Assembly: GCF_008087625.1 (NCBI RefSeq)
Contig: NZ_CP042997.1
Coordinates: forward strand, 1,240,001 to 1,304,000
DNA from: Aquisphaera giovannonii
Lineage (GTDB): Bacteria > Planctomycetota > Planctomycetia > Isosphaerales > Isosphaeraceae
Length of the DNA: 64,000 bases
Reading direction: 5' to 3'
Below the pieces are notes generated by a model. It was not told the DNA's origin. It searched no databases and saw nothing but the letters and a program-made list of their open reading frames with translations. Below are positions 26,807-36,100 of the stretch, in pieces. The translations under genes and the position numbers were made by a program. Numbering within the stretch: the stretch's first letter is position 1; the number at the start of each line of letters is the position of its first letter.

Positions 26807-27169
26807 TCATTCGATGTCCTCGTCCTCCTCCTCGTCGAACTCGTCGAGCTCGTCGTCATCGTCCTCGTCGTCGAAGTCCTCCTCCTCCTCGTCGATATCG
26901 ATGTCGTCGATCTCCTCGTCGGTCTCGTCGTCGATCTCCTCGTCCTCGTCGTCATCGAACTCGTCGTCGATGTCCTCTTCCTCGTCGTCGAACTCGTCGA
27001 ACCCCTCCTCCTCGTCGCCCTCGATCTCCTCCTCCTCGAACTCCTCCTCCTCCCCCGGATGGCGGGCCTCGGGCGCGGGAAGGGCGGAGACGAGGCCGCC
27101 CCACGGGGCTTCGAGCGGGGCGAGCTCGATCGGTTCGAGGGTCGCAAGCAGTCCAGAGCGGTCGAACAT
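26807..27169 (-). CDS. Extremely acidic low-complexity protein
   Basis: A 120-residue protein with a hydrophobic, normal N-terminus (MFDRSGLLATLEPIELAPLEAP) and a tail from about residue 39 in which 64 of 82 residues are aspartate or glutamate, interspersed with single Ile, Phe, Leu and Gly. There is no membrane segment. Such tails are used for calcium or basic-protein binding, as histone-mimic chaperones or as charge-shielding in salt-adapted proteins. The gene is on its own, between the TPR gene and a dehydrogenase. ATG 27169 is the most plausible start; an upstream in-frame start would add 41 less convincing residues. The function is unknown. Confidence 0.55.
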   Translation of the reverse strand: MFDRSGLLATLEPIELAPLEAPWGGLVSALPAPEARHPGEEEEFEEEEIEGDEEEGFDEFDDEEEDIDDEFDDDEDEEIDDETDEEIDDIDIDEEEEDFDDEDDDDELDEFDEEEDEDIE

Positions 27170-27515
27170 GGATCCGGTCCTCAATCCAAAGGGAAGGTGG
27201 GGGGGGACCCCCGTGTCCTGTCGTGTTTCGCGGTCGGTCTTCGCCCGAAGGAAATCGATGCCGAAGCCGAGCAGAGCCATAGTCCTAGTCAACGCGACGC
27301 AACGTTGTCAAGCCTCACGATTTCGCGTTTTTCGAGGGGGCCGGCGGGCCGTCGTGGCGGGCCCGCGCGGGGGCCGCCGGTCGAGGGCGCCGGCCCGGCC
27401 GCGGACCGCCCCTCCCGATTGGTCGGCACGGGGGCGTCGCCGGCTTGAAGGGACTCCGGCGGCGCGGGGGCCGGCGGGGCATCCTGGGGGGCTTCCCGCG
27501 GGCACGGATGCGGCC
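27170..27515. other. Intergenic, nothing recognised
   Basis: About 350 bases between the end of the reverse Gfo/Idh/MocA gene and the acidic gene. It must contain the promoter of the acidic gene. I see no structured RNA, no repeat and no gene. Confidence 0.4.
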
Positions 27516-28517
27516 TCAGGCGACGCGGATGAGCTGGCCGGACGCCGCGGACCGCCCGACGGCCTCGATGAGCCGGACGGTGTCCAGCGCCTGGCCGGCC
27601 GGGCAGCAGAGGGGCTCGTCGCGGAGCACCGCGGCCACGAAGTTGCCGTCGATCGACTGCGACGGCTCGGGCACGGCGATGGGCTCGACGGCGCCGTCGG
27701 CGAGCTCCCGCTCCAGGGACCGCTCGGTGGCGCGGAGGCGGCCCTTCTCCCCCAGGAAGTTCAGCTCGAAGAGGAAGCCCGGCGAGGCCCCCGCGACGGC
27801 GAGGCTGGCGGGCGTCCCGTCCGCCAGGCGGATCGCGGCGGCGGTGACCACGTCGAAGCCCGCCGGGTCGCGGGATTGGAGGGCGCAGACCTCCGCGGCG
27901 GCCTGCCCGGTCGCCCAGAGGAGGGCGTCGATCAGGTGGTCCCCCGCGTCGGGCAGGACGCCCCCGCCGGAGACCTTCGGGTCGAGGCGCCAGCTCATCT
28001 CGCCCCCGTCCCGGTTGGCCGCCAGCCAGGGCAGGGCCAGGGTGGCGGTGACGAGGCGGATCGGCCCGACCTCGCCGTCGCGGATCCGCCGGCGGGCCTC
28101 GGCGAGGCTGGGGCGCAGCCGGTACTGGTGCCCCACGGCGGCCTTGAGCCCGCGGCCGCGCGCCAGGCCGACGATGTCGGCGGCCTCCTGGGCGTTGGTG
28201 GAGAGGGGCTTCTCGATGAACACGTGGCAGCCGGCCTGGAGGGCGTCCATGGCGGGCCGGTAGTGCCAGACGTGGGGCGTGAAGATGCAGAGCGCGTCGG
28301 GCCGGGCCTCCCGGAGCAGCTCCCGATGGTCGTCGAAGGCCGGGACCGGCCCCCCTCGCCCCGCCGCCCGGTCCGCGAGCGCCCCGGCCCGCGCCCGGTC
28401 GGAGTCGGCGCAGCCGACGACCGTCACCTCGGGCAGAGCGAGCAGGCGGTCCATGTGGATCCGCGCCGCCATGCCGCACCCGGCAATCCCGATCCGAAGC
28501 CCCGACTGCCCAGCCAT
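27516..28517 (-). CDS. Gfo/Idh/MocA-family oxidoreductase
   Basis: A 333-residue sugar-dehydrogenase relative. IGIAGCGMAARIHMDRL is the NAD(P)-binding glycine loop, CADSDRARAGAL the acidic end of strand two, and FIEKPLSTNAQEA the EKP motif. The C-terminal domain has GGGVLPDAGDHLIDALLW with the catalytic-helix histidine. It differs clearly from the cluster dehydrogenase at 8425. It stands alone, next to tRNA-His. Planctomycetes carry very many such enzymes for sugar oxidation, so the substrate cannot be guessed. Confidence 0.87.
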   Translation of the reverse strand: MAGQSGLRIGIAGCGMAARIHMDRLLALPEVTVVGCADSDRARAGALADRAAGRGGPVPAFDDHRELLREARPDALCIFTPHVWHYRPAMDALQAGCHVFIEKPLSTNAQEAADIVGLARGRGLKAAVGHQYRLRPSLAEARRRIRDGEVGPIRLVTATLALPWLAANRDGGEMSWRLDPKVSGGGVLPDAGDHLIDALLWATGQAAAEVCALQSRDPAGFDVVTAAAIRLADGTPASLAVAGASPGFLFELNFLGEKGRLRATERSLERELADGAVEPIAVPEPSQSIDGNFVAAVLRDEPLCCPAGQALDTVRLIEAVGRSAASGQLIRVA

Positions 28518-28748
28518 CCTCGTCGCCCCGGAGCCCCCCCGGCGGGCTCGACCGACCGGGCCTCGCCCCCGGTCCCGACCCTCGGGATCCGCCGTCCTGA
28601 TCCCGCTTCATCCCAGCACCGCGGCCCCCCCGCGTCAAGAGTTTACCCGCCGCGACAACCCCCCTCCCCCGCACTCCTCCGCCGCCGACCTCGCCCTTGA
28701 CGCGAACCCGGACCCCCGTTTATCGTGTCCTTGTTCCCGACGATCGAT

Positions 28749-28822
28749 GGTGGCTGTGGCCTAGCGGTTAAGGCACCAGATTGTGGATCTGGATATCGCG
28801 GGTTCGAATCCCGTCAGCCACC
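28749..28822 (+). tRNA. tRNA-His (anticodon GTG)
   Basis: A full cloverleaf can be folded: acceptor GTGGCTG with CAGCCAC, an extra 5' G (28749) opposite the discriminator C (28822), which is the identity mark of bacterial tRNA-His. The anticodon arm is CCAGA/TCTGG with GTG at 28783-28785, and the T arm GCGGG/CCCGT with TTCGAAT loop. The CCA end is not encoded. Confidence 0.97.
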
Positions 28823-29004
28823 CTGACGTAAATAAGTCCAAGCCGCAGGGTTGCGGCTGTCCGCCCGGTGCGGGCGGAGCGGCGGTCGGAGCCCTTGGCG
28901 CGTGAGACTGACGCGTGGCGGAGCCGCGAGCGTTCCGCCGAGAGCCCGCCTTCACCCCCGCGACGGCGCACTCCGGCTGCCGCGCCCGGGACGAAGCCCG
29001 TCGC

Positions 29005-29355
29005 TCATGCGGTCGAAGCCGCGGTGCCCTTGAAGAGGGTCAGCACCATCACGGTCGGGGCCTTGGCGCGGACGCTGTGGCGCAGGCCGGCGGGCATGTG
29101 GATGAAGGTCCCGGCGCGGGCCTCGACGGTGTCGTCCCCCAGGCCGACCGTCGCCTCGCCGGAGAGGAACTGGAGGGTCGCGGGCATCGCCGCGGTGTGC
29201 TCGGACAGCTCCTGCCCGGCGCCGAAGCCGAAGAGAACGACCTTGCCGCGATCGTCGCCGGCGATCGTCCGCGAAAGGATGCCGTCGGCGGGGACGGCCA
29301 CCTCGGCCAGCAGGTCGGGGAAATAGGCGTACGGCTCGCTCGTGGTGGGCATCAT
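29005..29355 (-). CDS. Cupin-domain protein
   Basis: A 116-residue single cupin. LFGFGAGQELSEHTAAMPATLQFLSGEATVGLGDD matches cupin motif 1, and AGTFIHMPAGLRHSVRA matches motif 2, with histidines likely to bind metal. Cupins of this size sense or isomerise small molecules; the role is not known. Start ATG 29355 or the next codon 29352. It is convergent with tRNA-His but not functionally linked. Confidence 0.82.
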   Translation of the reverse strand: MMPTTSEPYAYFPDLLAEVAVPADGILSRTIAGDDRGKVVLFGFGAGQELSEHTAAMPATLQFLSGEATVGLGDDTVEARAGTFIHMPAGLRHSVRAKAPTVMVLTLFKGTAASTA

Positions 29356-29569
29356 TCCACTCCGGCACGCGATCGGATTTCCGGCCGCCACGTCCGCAGC
29401 CCGGGCTTTTGATGATGAACGATCGGGCGGCGTGGGGCAAACCGCGATCGAGGATTTGCGGGCGGAGGCCCGGCGGCCGGATCCGGGGCGACGGGCCGGG
29501 GGTGCTCGATGGGGGCGACTCGGGCGGGTGCGTTCGCGTCGCGGCGGGCCCTTTCATGAAGGGAGCGGC

Positions 29570-29875
29570 ATGATGAGGCGGAATCTCGGCGTCGCGATCC
29601 TGGGTGTGCTCCTCGGCGGTGCGGGGGCGGCCGCGCTGGTCCATCAACCTTCGGCGCAAGGCCAGCCCGCGGTGCCGAGGCCGGGGATCGAGTACCGCGT
29701 GGAGCTGGTGGACGTCGGGCACCACGGGAGCTCGGCGGGCCGGATGACCGAGGCCCTCAACGCCCGCGCCGCCGAGGGCTGGGAGTACGTCGGCCCCGTC
29801 GCCGACTCATCCATGGACGGGCCGACGTACATCCGGCGCCCGGGGGTCTTCCTCCTGTTCCGCCGGCCGAAGTGA
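29570..29875 (+). CDS. Small exported DUF4177-like protein
   Basis: A 101-residue protein with an N-terminal hydrophobic segment (about residues 5-24, LGVAILGVLLGGAGAAALV) acting as signal or anchor. The remainder (YRVELVDVGHH, then a 'LNARAAEGWEYVGPV' block and FLLFRRPK) is the usual DUF4177 pattern of a beta strand and helix around 'EGWE.v'. The start has GGGAG just upstream. It converges on the sigma-factor gene. The function is unknown. Confidence 0.65.
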   Translation: MMRRNLGVAILGVLLGGAGAAALVHQPSAQGQPAVPRPGIEYRVELVDVGHHGSSAGRMTEALNARAAEGWEYVGPVADSSMDGPTYIRRPGVFLLFRRPK

Positions 29876-29920
29876 CCGGGCAGCCGGGGATGGTCCGTAG
29901 AGATGCTCCCCTCCTGCCGG

Positions 29921-31297
29921 TCACTGGAACCCGGCGTCGCCCGGTTTCTGGTTCGGCATGCCGTGGTCGCCCCGCGTGTCCTCCAGCACCTTCAGGACCC
30001 GGTCGAGCTTGTGCTCCAGCTCCTGGATGCGACGCTCGGTGTCCGGGACCGTGGCGGTCATGGGGCCTGGATGCAGGCCGACCGGGGGGGGGAGTATGAA
30101 GGCCTTCCGGGCCTCGCTGGGCGGCAGGAGCGCGGTGATCTCGACGTTGGAGCAGGTCAGCGTGCGGGTGCCGCTGCCGTGCTCATTCTTGTACTCGTCC
30201 CGGAGTCGATGGAGGCCCTTCCCGTCGGGTTCCACGACGAGCCGCCGGCGCTCCGAGCCTGGCCCCTCGATGTCGATGACCACGCGGCCCCCCGGGGGCG
30301 GGACGGGGATGGTGAACCTGTCGAAGGCCGTGGATTCGGGGCCGGCCGCCCCCGCCTCGCCCCGTCCCGCGCCCGGGGGCGCCGCCGCCGCCGCGGCGAC
30401 AAATGGATCGGGGCCGGACTGCCGGGCGAACGCCCCGACTCCGGCGACGGCCAGTCCGGCGGCCACGAGGGCCGTCCCGGCGATCTTCACGCTGCTCCGC
30501 GTCATGGTCCCGAGGACTCCTTCGGCGAGGGCAATGGCGGCGGCCGGGACCGTCCCGGTCGCGATGGGCTGGCTCGCCGCGAACCGCATCGCGGCGGCGG
30601 TCGCGGACTCCGCGAGCCCGGCCGGCACCGCGGCGCCGGCCCGGTCGGCGGACGACATCACGGCCGTCGCGACGACGGCGGGGGCCAGCCCGCGCCGGGT
30701 CAGCCGCTCGCGGAGCCGCTGACGGCCGCGGGCGAGCCGGCTCTGGACCGTCCCCATCGGCCAGCCCAGGCGCCCGGCAGCCTGCTCGACGGTCAGGCCT
30801 TCGAGGCAGCAGAGGACCACGGCGGAACGATACGAGGCCGGCAGCCGGGACAACTCTTCGTGGAGGATGTCGCCCAGATCGAACTCCGCGGGCGTTGCGG
30901 GAGTGCCCCGCGGGGCGCTCTCCGCCGCTCTCGATTCCGCCTCGCGGCGGCGGAGCAACTCGGCGCGGGCGTGCGTGGCCACGCGGCGGGCGACCTGGTG
31001 CAGCCAGGGGCCCAGAGAGTCCCGCACCCAGAGCGACCTCGCCCTGCGGGCGAGGACCAGGAAGGTCGCCTGGAAGGCGTCGTCCGCGTCGTGGCCGTCC
31101 CGGAGGATCGTCCGGCAGACGCGGAGGACCATCGGCCCGTGCAGCTCCACGAGCGTCGCGAAGGCGAGCTCCGCGGCCTCCCCCTCGCGGGCGAGGAACC
31201 GCTCCAGCAACTGGCCGTCGGTCAGCGTCCCGTTCGCACCGGCGGCGAAGAGGGTTCGCAGGTGCCGCAGGGCGATGCGGGAGGTCGATCGCGGCAT
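29921..31297 (-). CDS. ECF sigma factor with transmembrane anchor and extracytoplasmic domain
   Basis: A 458-residue protein. Residues about 20-100 form sigma region 2 (FATLVELHGPMVLRVCRTILRDGHDADDAFQATFLVL, followed by 'ARSLWVRDSLGPWLHQVARR'); residues about 130-200 form region 4 with the LTVEQAAGRLGWPMGTVQSRLARGR helix-turn-helix. A single membrane helix at about 270-290 (IAGTALVAAGLAVAGVGAF) leads to a roughly 170-residue outer part ending with a helical coiled-coil-like tail. No separate anti-sigma gene is next to it, so sensing and sigma activity may be in one chain, an arrangement known from planctomycetes. How the sigma part is released is unknown. Confidence 0.85.
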   Translation of the reverse strand: MPRSTSRIALRHLRTLFAAGANGTLTDGQLLERFLAREGEAAELAFATLVELHGPMVLRVCRTILRDGHDADDAFQATFLVLARRARSLWVRDSLGPWLHQVARRVATHARAELLRRREAESRAAESAPRGTPATPAEFDLGDILHEELSRLPASYRSAVVLCCLEGLTVEQAAGRLGWPMGTVQSRLARGRQRLRERLTRRGLAPAVVATAVMSSADRAGAAVPAGLAESATAAAMRFAASQPIATGTVPAAAIALAEGVLGTMTRSSVKIAGTALVAAGLAVAGVGAFARQSGPDPFVAAAAAAPPGAGRGEAGAAGPESTAFDRFTIPVPPPGGRVVIDIEGPGSERRRLVVEPDGKGLHRLRDEYKNEHGSGTRTLTCSNVEITALLPPSEARKAFILPPPVGLHPGPMTATVPDTERRIQELEHKLDRVLKVLEDTRGDHGMPNQKPGDAGFQ

Positions 31298-31699
31298 CGT
31301 CAGGCCCTCTATCCAGGTACGCCGTACTCAGTGACTGTCTCATCCGCCCGCGCCGAGGGCCCCCTGACTCCTTCGGAGTGCCCCGGTCATCGCGGAGGGC
31401 CGAATCCGCTTTCCCCCCTTACGAAGGGGGGATACAGGGGGGTGAGTTCGATCGCCTCGGCCCGGATCAATACACCCCCTCCGACTCCCCCTTCGTAAGG
31501 GGGACAACCGGGATGGGCCGGCCTTCTTCACGAGGCTTCCAGGAAGCGTCGCTTCTGGGACAGACTCTCAGGTCGTCCTGGAGTAATGCCGTCGACGGTG
31601 CCCGCTTGTCCGAATTTCCTGGATTTCCTCGCGGTGGGAGGATGCCTCGTGCTCGGACGGTTGCGTCCTATGCTTGGAGGGGAAATCGGGAGCGTACCG
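31298..31699. other. Intergenic with palindromic repeat
   Basis: About 400 bases upstream of both the reverse sigma gene and the forward NYN/PIN-like gene. It contains the imperfect inverted repeat at 31412-31504; outside it no gene is supported. Confidence 0.45.
31412..31504. repeat. Palindromic inverted repeat (MITE/REP-like)
   Basis: CCCCCTTACGAAGGGGG and CCCCCTTCGTAAGGGGG are reverse complements of each other, and each arm is itself nearly palindromic (CCCCCTT/AAGGGGG). They are about 55 bases apart with partial complementarity inside. The structure resembles a small dispersed repeat; whether it occurs elsewhere in the genome cannot be seen here. Confidence 0.55.
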
Positions 31700-32338
31700 T
31701 TGAGAACAAACCTCGTCCTCATCGACTATGAGAATGTCCAGCCGGCGTCGCTGACGCTCCTCCGGGGCGAGCCGTTCCGGGTCGTGCTGTTCCTGGGGGC
31801 GGACCAGGCCAGGCTCCCGATCGAGACCGTCGCCGCCTTGCAGCCGATGGGCGGGCGGGCGGAGTACGTGAAGATATCCGGCCGGGGCCCGAACGCGCTC
31901 GATTTCCACATCGCGTTCACCATCGGCGAGCTCGCCTCGCGCGATCCGAGCGCGTACTTCCACATCATCTCCCGAGACACGGGTTTCGACCCGCTCGTTA
32001 CCCACCTCCGTTCGAGGAAGATCCTCGCGGCCAGGTGGACCGACATCCGGGAGATTCCGGCCGTCAGGGCGGCGATGGCCACCACGACGGCGGATCGTCT
32101 CGCCCTGGTCGTCGAGAACTTCGAGAGGCGCGGCGAGTCCAGGCCCCGCACGGTCAAGGCCCTGCGGGCGACCGTGGATGCGCTCTTCGGCAAGCCGCTC
32201 CTGGAGCCGGACTTCGCCGATCTGCTGGGGGAGATGCAGGCGCGGTCCTACCTGACGTTGGAGGCGACCCGCATCTCCTATGCGTTGCCCGGGGGCGTCG
32301 GCCGGGCCGACGCCGCGGGCCGGGCTCATGGCCGCTGA
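31700..32338 (+). CDS. NYN/PIN-like domain protein
   Basis: A 212-residue protein of the NYN/PIN-like nuclease superfamily. It starts RTNLVLIDYENVQPASL (first acidic residues of the active site), continues VLFLGADQARLPIETVAALQP, GNGPNALDFHIA-like 'GRGPNALDFHIAFTIGEL', and HIISRDTGFDPLVTHLR with the other acidic residues. TTG 31700 is chosen because homologues start at this point and CGGGAG lies upstream; ATG 31670 would add ten residues. A C-terminal helical part (about 140-200) may be a small winged-helix-like tail. It probably cuts RNA, but the target is unknown. Confidence 0.78.
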   Translation: MRTNLVLIDYENVQPASLTLLRGEPFRVVLFLGADQARLPIETVAALQPMGGRAEYVKISGRGPNALDFHIAFTIGELASRDPSAYFHIISRDTGFDPLVTHLRSRKILAARWTDIREIPAVRAAMATTTADRLALVVENFERRGESRPRTVKALRATVDALFGKPLLEPDFADLLGEMQARSYLTLEATRISYALPGGVGRADAAGRAHGR

Positions 32339-32429
32339 TCGAATCAGCCCCCTGTCGGGGGGGCCGTTCCAGGAAGGAGGCCGCACCGCTCGCCTGCCCG
32401 AGGCCGGTCGGCGGTGCGGCCCGCCGCGA

Positions 32430-32924
32430 TCAGAGCTGGCCGCAGTCGGAGATGACGACCTTGGCGGAGGTGGCGCCGCTGCGGGAGCCGACGGCCTCGA
32501 TCTTCTTGACGATGTCGGAGCCCTCGGTCACCTCGCCGAAGACGACGTGCTTGCCGTCCAGCCAGGCGGTGGGGACGGTCGTGATGAAGAACTGCGAGCC
32601 GTTGGTGTTCGGGCCGGCGTTGGCCATCGAGAGCAGGAACGGCCGGTCGTGCTTCAGCTTGAAGTTCTCGTCGGCGAACTTGGAGCCGTAGATCGACTTG
32701 CCGCCGGTCCCGTTGTGGTTGGTGAAGTCGCCGCCCTGGAGCATGAACTCGGGGATCACCCGGTGGAACGACGAGCCCTTGTAGCCGAACCCCTGCTCAT
32801 GCGTGCAGAGGGCCCGGAAGTTCTCCGCCGTCTTCGGGGTCACGTCGTCGAAGAGCTCGAAGGTGATCCGCCCGGCGGGCTTGCCGTCGATGGTGACGTC
32901 GAAAAAGACCTTCGGTCTGGCCAT
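32430..32924 (-). CDS. Cyclophilin-type peptidyl-prolyl cis-trans isomerase, CypA-like
   Basis: A 164-residue cytosolic cyclophilin. [19 protein letters not shown] is the first strand pair, [18 protein letters not shown] holds the catalytic arginine and the Phe-x-x-Q core, [12 protein letters not shown] and [10 protein letters not shown] complete the active site. The sequence includes the [11 protein letters not shown] loop and the C-terminal DCGQL found in eukaryotic cyclophilin A, making it much closer to that type than to E. coli PpiB. No signal peptide. It is monocistronic. Confidence 0.93.
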   Translation of the reverse strand: MARPKVFFDVTIDGKPAGRITFELFDDVTPKTAENFRALCTHEQGFGYKGSSFHRVIPEFMLQGGDFTNHNGTGGKSIYGSKFADENFKLKHDRPFLLSMANAGPNTNGSQFFITTVPTAWLDGKHVVFGEVTEGSDIVKKIEAVGSRSGATSAKVVISDCGQL

Positions 32925-33081
32925 GGTGTCGTCCTCTGGCTGTCTCGGTCGGGAAGGGTCGGTTGCCGAAACAGGCCACGCTACCGGCCCGCGGGCCGGA
33001 ACTCAACCCCATCAAGAGGGCGGCTGCGCGGGCGCCGCGGCCGGTGAGATGGCCGCCGACTCCCCCGTTCGCGCATAGGAA

Positions 33082-33110
33082 GGGCCGGGGCCGTCTCGCG
33101 GCCCCGGCCC
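33082..33110 (-). terminator. Hairpin downstream of the Kelch-protein gene
   Basis: A perfect 11-bp stem GGGCCGGGGCC/GGCCCCGGCCC with a 7-base loop, about 30 bases beyond the Kelch gene stop on the reverse strand. It lacks a T-run, as is frequent for GC-rich genomes. Confidence 0.5.
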
Positions 33111-33140
33111 CGGGATTTCACCGGGCGTCGCGGCCCGCGA

Positions 33141-36100
33141 TCAGCGGAACGAGGCCGCCCGCAGGGCGACGACGCTGGTGTGGAGGACGTTCCGGACGTA
33201 CTGGCGGAACCGCCCGGCGTAGGAGGTGGCGTGGCCGTTCACGAAGGTGACGGCCGGGTCGCGGCCCGGCATCGTGAGCGCCGTCCAGCGCACCTTCGCG
33301 GCGAAGGCCGTCCCGGGATGCCCGGTCCCGGAGCCGTCGAGGTGGGCCCCCGAGCTGCCGGTCAGGGCGGGCGAGACGACGAGGTTGTAGGCCCGGAACA
33401 GCCTCAGCCGCCGCGCCGTCACCAGCTCCACCGTGTTCGTGGCCGCGTGGTAGGTGGCCTGCCGGACGGCGATCCGCCGGCCGCCCCGCCGCCGGATCCG
33501 GTACATCGCCGCGTTCGACGCGTCGGCCGGGTTGAGCGGGCCGTCGAACTTCAGGGCCAGGGTCGTGCGGTGGGCACCGACGCCGTAGCGGCTCAGGCCG
33601 ATGACCTTGGGGCCACCCGAATTGTCGGGGGTGACGTCCGGGCCGTTCGGATTGAAGGCGACCGACGCCTCGCTGGTCGAGGAGGACCCGTCGCCGGAGA
33701 AGACGGCGCGGAACGCGTGGGCCCCGGGGGAGAGCGACGCGACGCTGAAGGTCGCGACGCCGTCGACGATCGCGGCCGACCCCAGGAGCACGTCGCCGTC
33801 ATAGAAGAAGACCATGCCGGCGATCGCCGGCGAGCCCGGCGAGGTGACGGCCACCGTGGCGACGAGGGTGACGCCCTGCGACGTCTTCGTCGCCGCCAGC
33901 GAGGTGCTCGTGGCCGCCGGCGAGACCTGGTAGGCGGAGCCGGCCTGCGAGCTGGCGGGCAGGTTGTTGGCGTCGCCCGAGTACACCGACCGGAAGGCGT
34001 GGCTGCCGGCCCCGAGCGTCGCGATCGTGAACTGGGCCGTCGCCGAGCCGCCCGCCCCCGACGGGACCAGCGGCGCGGAGCCGAGGTAGGTGTCGCCGTC
34101 GTAGAAGTCCACCATCCCGGTCGGCGCGGCGCCCGGGGACGAGTAGGTGGCCGTCAGCGTCAGCGGCTGCCCGTAGGACGACTGGGACGGCGAGGCGGAG
34201 AGGGCCCCCGCGACCGCCTGGGCCTTCGCGACCGAGACGGACCCGGTGCCCGAGACGTCTGGCGAGCCCGGGTCGGCCACGGTGAGCGACTGGCCGCCGG
34301 CGGACCGGAAGGCGATGGTGAACGTGCCGACGCCCGCGGTCAGGGTCGGATTCGACGGCAGGACGGCGTCCGGGTCGCTGCTGGTGAGCTGGACGGGGCC
34401 CGTGTACCCGGTCGCGACGTTGCCGTAGGCGTCGTAGGCCGTGACATGGATCACCAGGCTGTCGCCCGCGGTCCCGGTCGGATCGGCGGTGACGACGAAC
34501 GAGGTCGCCGGGCCGGCGATCAGGGAGAGGCTGCCGGCGGAGGAGGCGGCCGGCGCGCCCGGGTTGCTGAGCACGCTGATGCCGGGGTAGTCCTCGCTCT
34601 GGAGATACCCGCCGATGAGATAGACCTGGCCGTCGGCGCCGGTGGCCACGCCGGAGCTGTAGTTGCCGTCCGCCAGGCTGGCGGCCTGGGTCCAGGTGTC
34701 CGTCGCCACGTCGTAGGAGTAGACCGCGGCGACGTAGCCGTCGTCGTCGTAGCCGCCGATGGCGTAGATCGTGCCGTCCGACGCGGTCGCCGCGGAGAGG
34801 TAGGCGTTGGCGATGGGCAGGTCGGCGACCTGGGTCCAGGTGTCGGTCGCGGTGTCGTAGGCGTACATCGAGCTGGTGTAGCCGCTGCTCGTGTAGCCGC
34901 CGATCAGGTAGATCCGGCCGTCGGGGCCGGTCGTCGCCGAGGCGTAGGCGGTGGCGACCGGGAGCGGGGCGACCTGGGTCCAGGTGCCGGTACCCGGGTC
35001 GTAGGCGTCCACCTCGGCGGTGTAGCCGGAGGAGCCGTAGCCGCCGATGGCGTAGATCTTGCCGTCCGGGCCGGTCGCCGCGGAGAGGTAGTCGCGGCCG
35101 GTGGGGAGGTCGGCGACCTGCGTCCAGGTGTCCGTGGCCGGGTCGTACGCGTAGGCCGTGTTCAGGTAGCTGGTGGATTCGCTGTCGCCGCCGAGGACAT
35201 AGACGGTCCCGTCGGGCCCGGTCGTGGCCGCGTGATCGTCGATCGGGATCGGCAGCGGGGCGACCGTCGAGAGCGTCTGCGCGGCCGGGTCGTAGGCCCG
35301 CACCGTCGAGAGGGCGCCGTCCGCGTGGCCCCCGATGATGTAGATCTTGCCGCCGGACTGGGCCGCCGCCAGGTAATAGAGGTAGTCGTCGAAGGTGGAG
35401 AGGGTGGACCAGACCCCGGGGAGCGCCTGGCCGACGGCCTTCACCGACACCTGGAAGGGCTTGGAGCCCACCAGGGTGGACTGGCTCGGACCGCTCGCCG
35501 AGACGTGGAAGAGGCCGGCGACGGTCGGGTCGGCCGTGATGACGCCGGCCGTCGTGGAGCTGTCGGCCCAGGTGATCGTGGCGGCGAAGTCCGAGGCGGT
35601 CGCGCCGGGGAAGGTGGAGTCGGTGAACGTCGCCACCTCGACGTTGGTCATCGCCTGGCCGACGACCAGGGTGGGGGACGCGACCGTGACCGTCGGCGGG
35701 GCGAAGACGTCGATGTGGACCGTCGCCGAGGTCGGGTTGTAGTTGGTGGCGTCGTCCGGGGTGAAGGTGACCGTGAGCGCCTGGCCGAGGCCGGCCGGGA
35801 GCACCGTGCCGGAGGGCAATGCGTAGACGAACGTGCCCGACATCGATGATGTGGCGTTGAGCTGGGATGCCCCGAGCGCCGTGCCGGAGAGGATGGCCCC
35901 GGGGTTCGCCCAGGTGATCGTCGGCGTGCCCTTGGCGACGTTCACCGTCGTCGTGTCGGTGTCGAACGTGTTGAAGGGGTTGAAGGCGAAGACCTCGGCG
36001 CTGGGGCCGGCGTTGCCCATGATGTAGATCCGGCCGTCCAGGCCGGCCGTGCCGCCCTCGTAGAGCCGCCAGGTGGGCAGCGAGGGGGAGGCCGCCCAGG

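Noticed and set aside
26430-28700. A forward frame with a long poly-serine stretch opposite the acidic gene
   Set aside because: The serine run is simply the antisense of Asp/Glu codons, and the frame continues antisense through the Gfo/Idh/MocA gene.
33180-35849. An 889-codon forward frame opposite the Kelch protein
   Set aside because: Repetitive Arg/Gly/Asp/Val-rich sequence that mirrors the repeats on the other strand; no start signal or family match.
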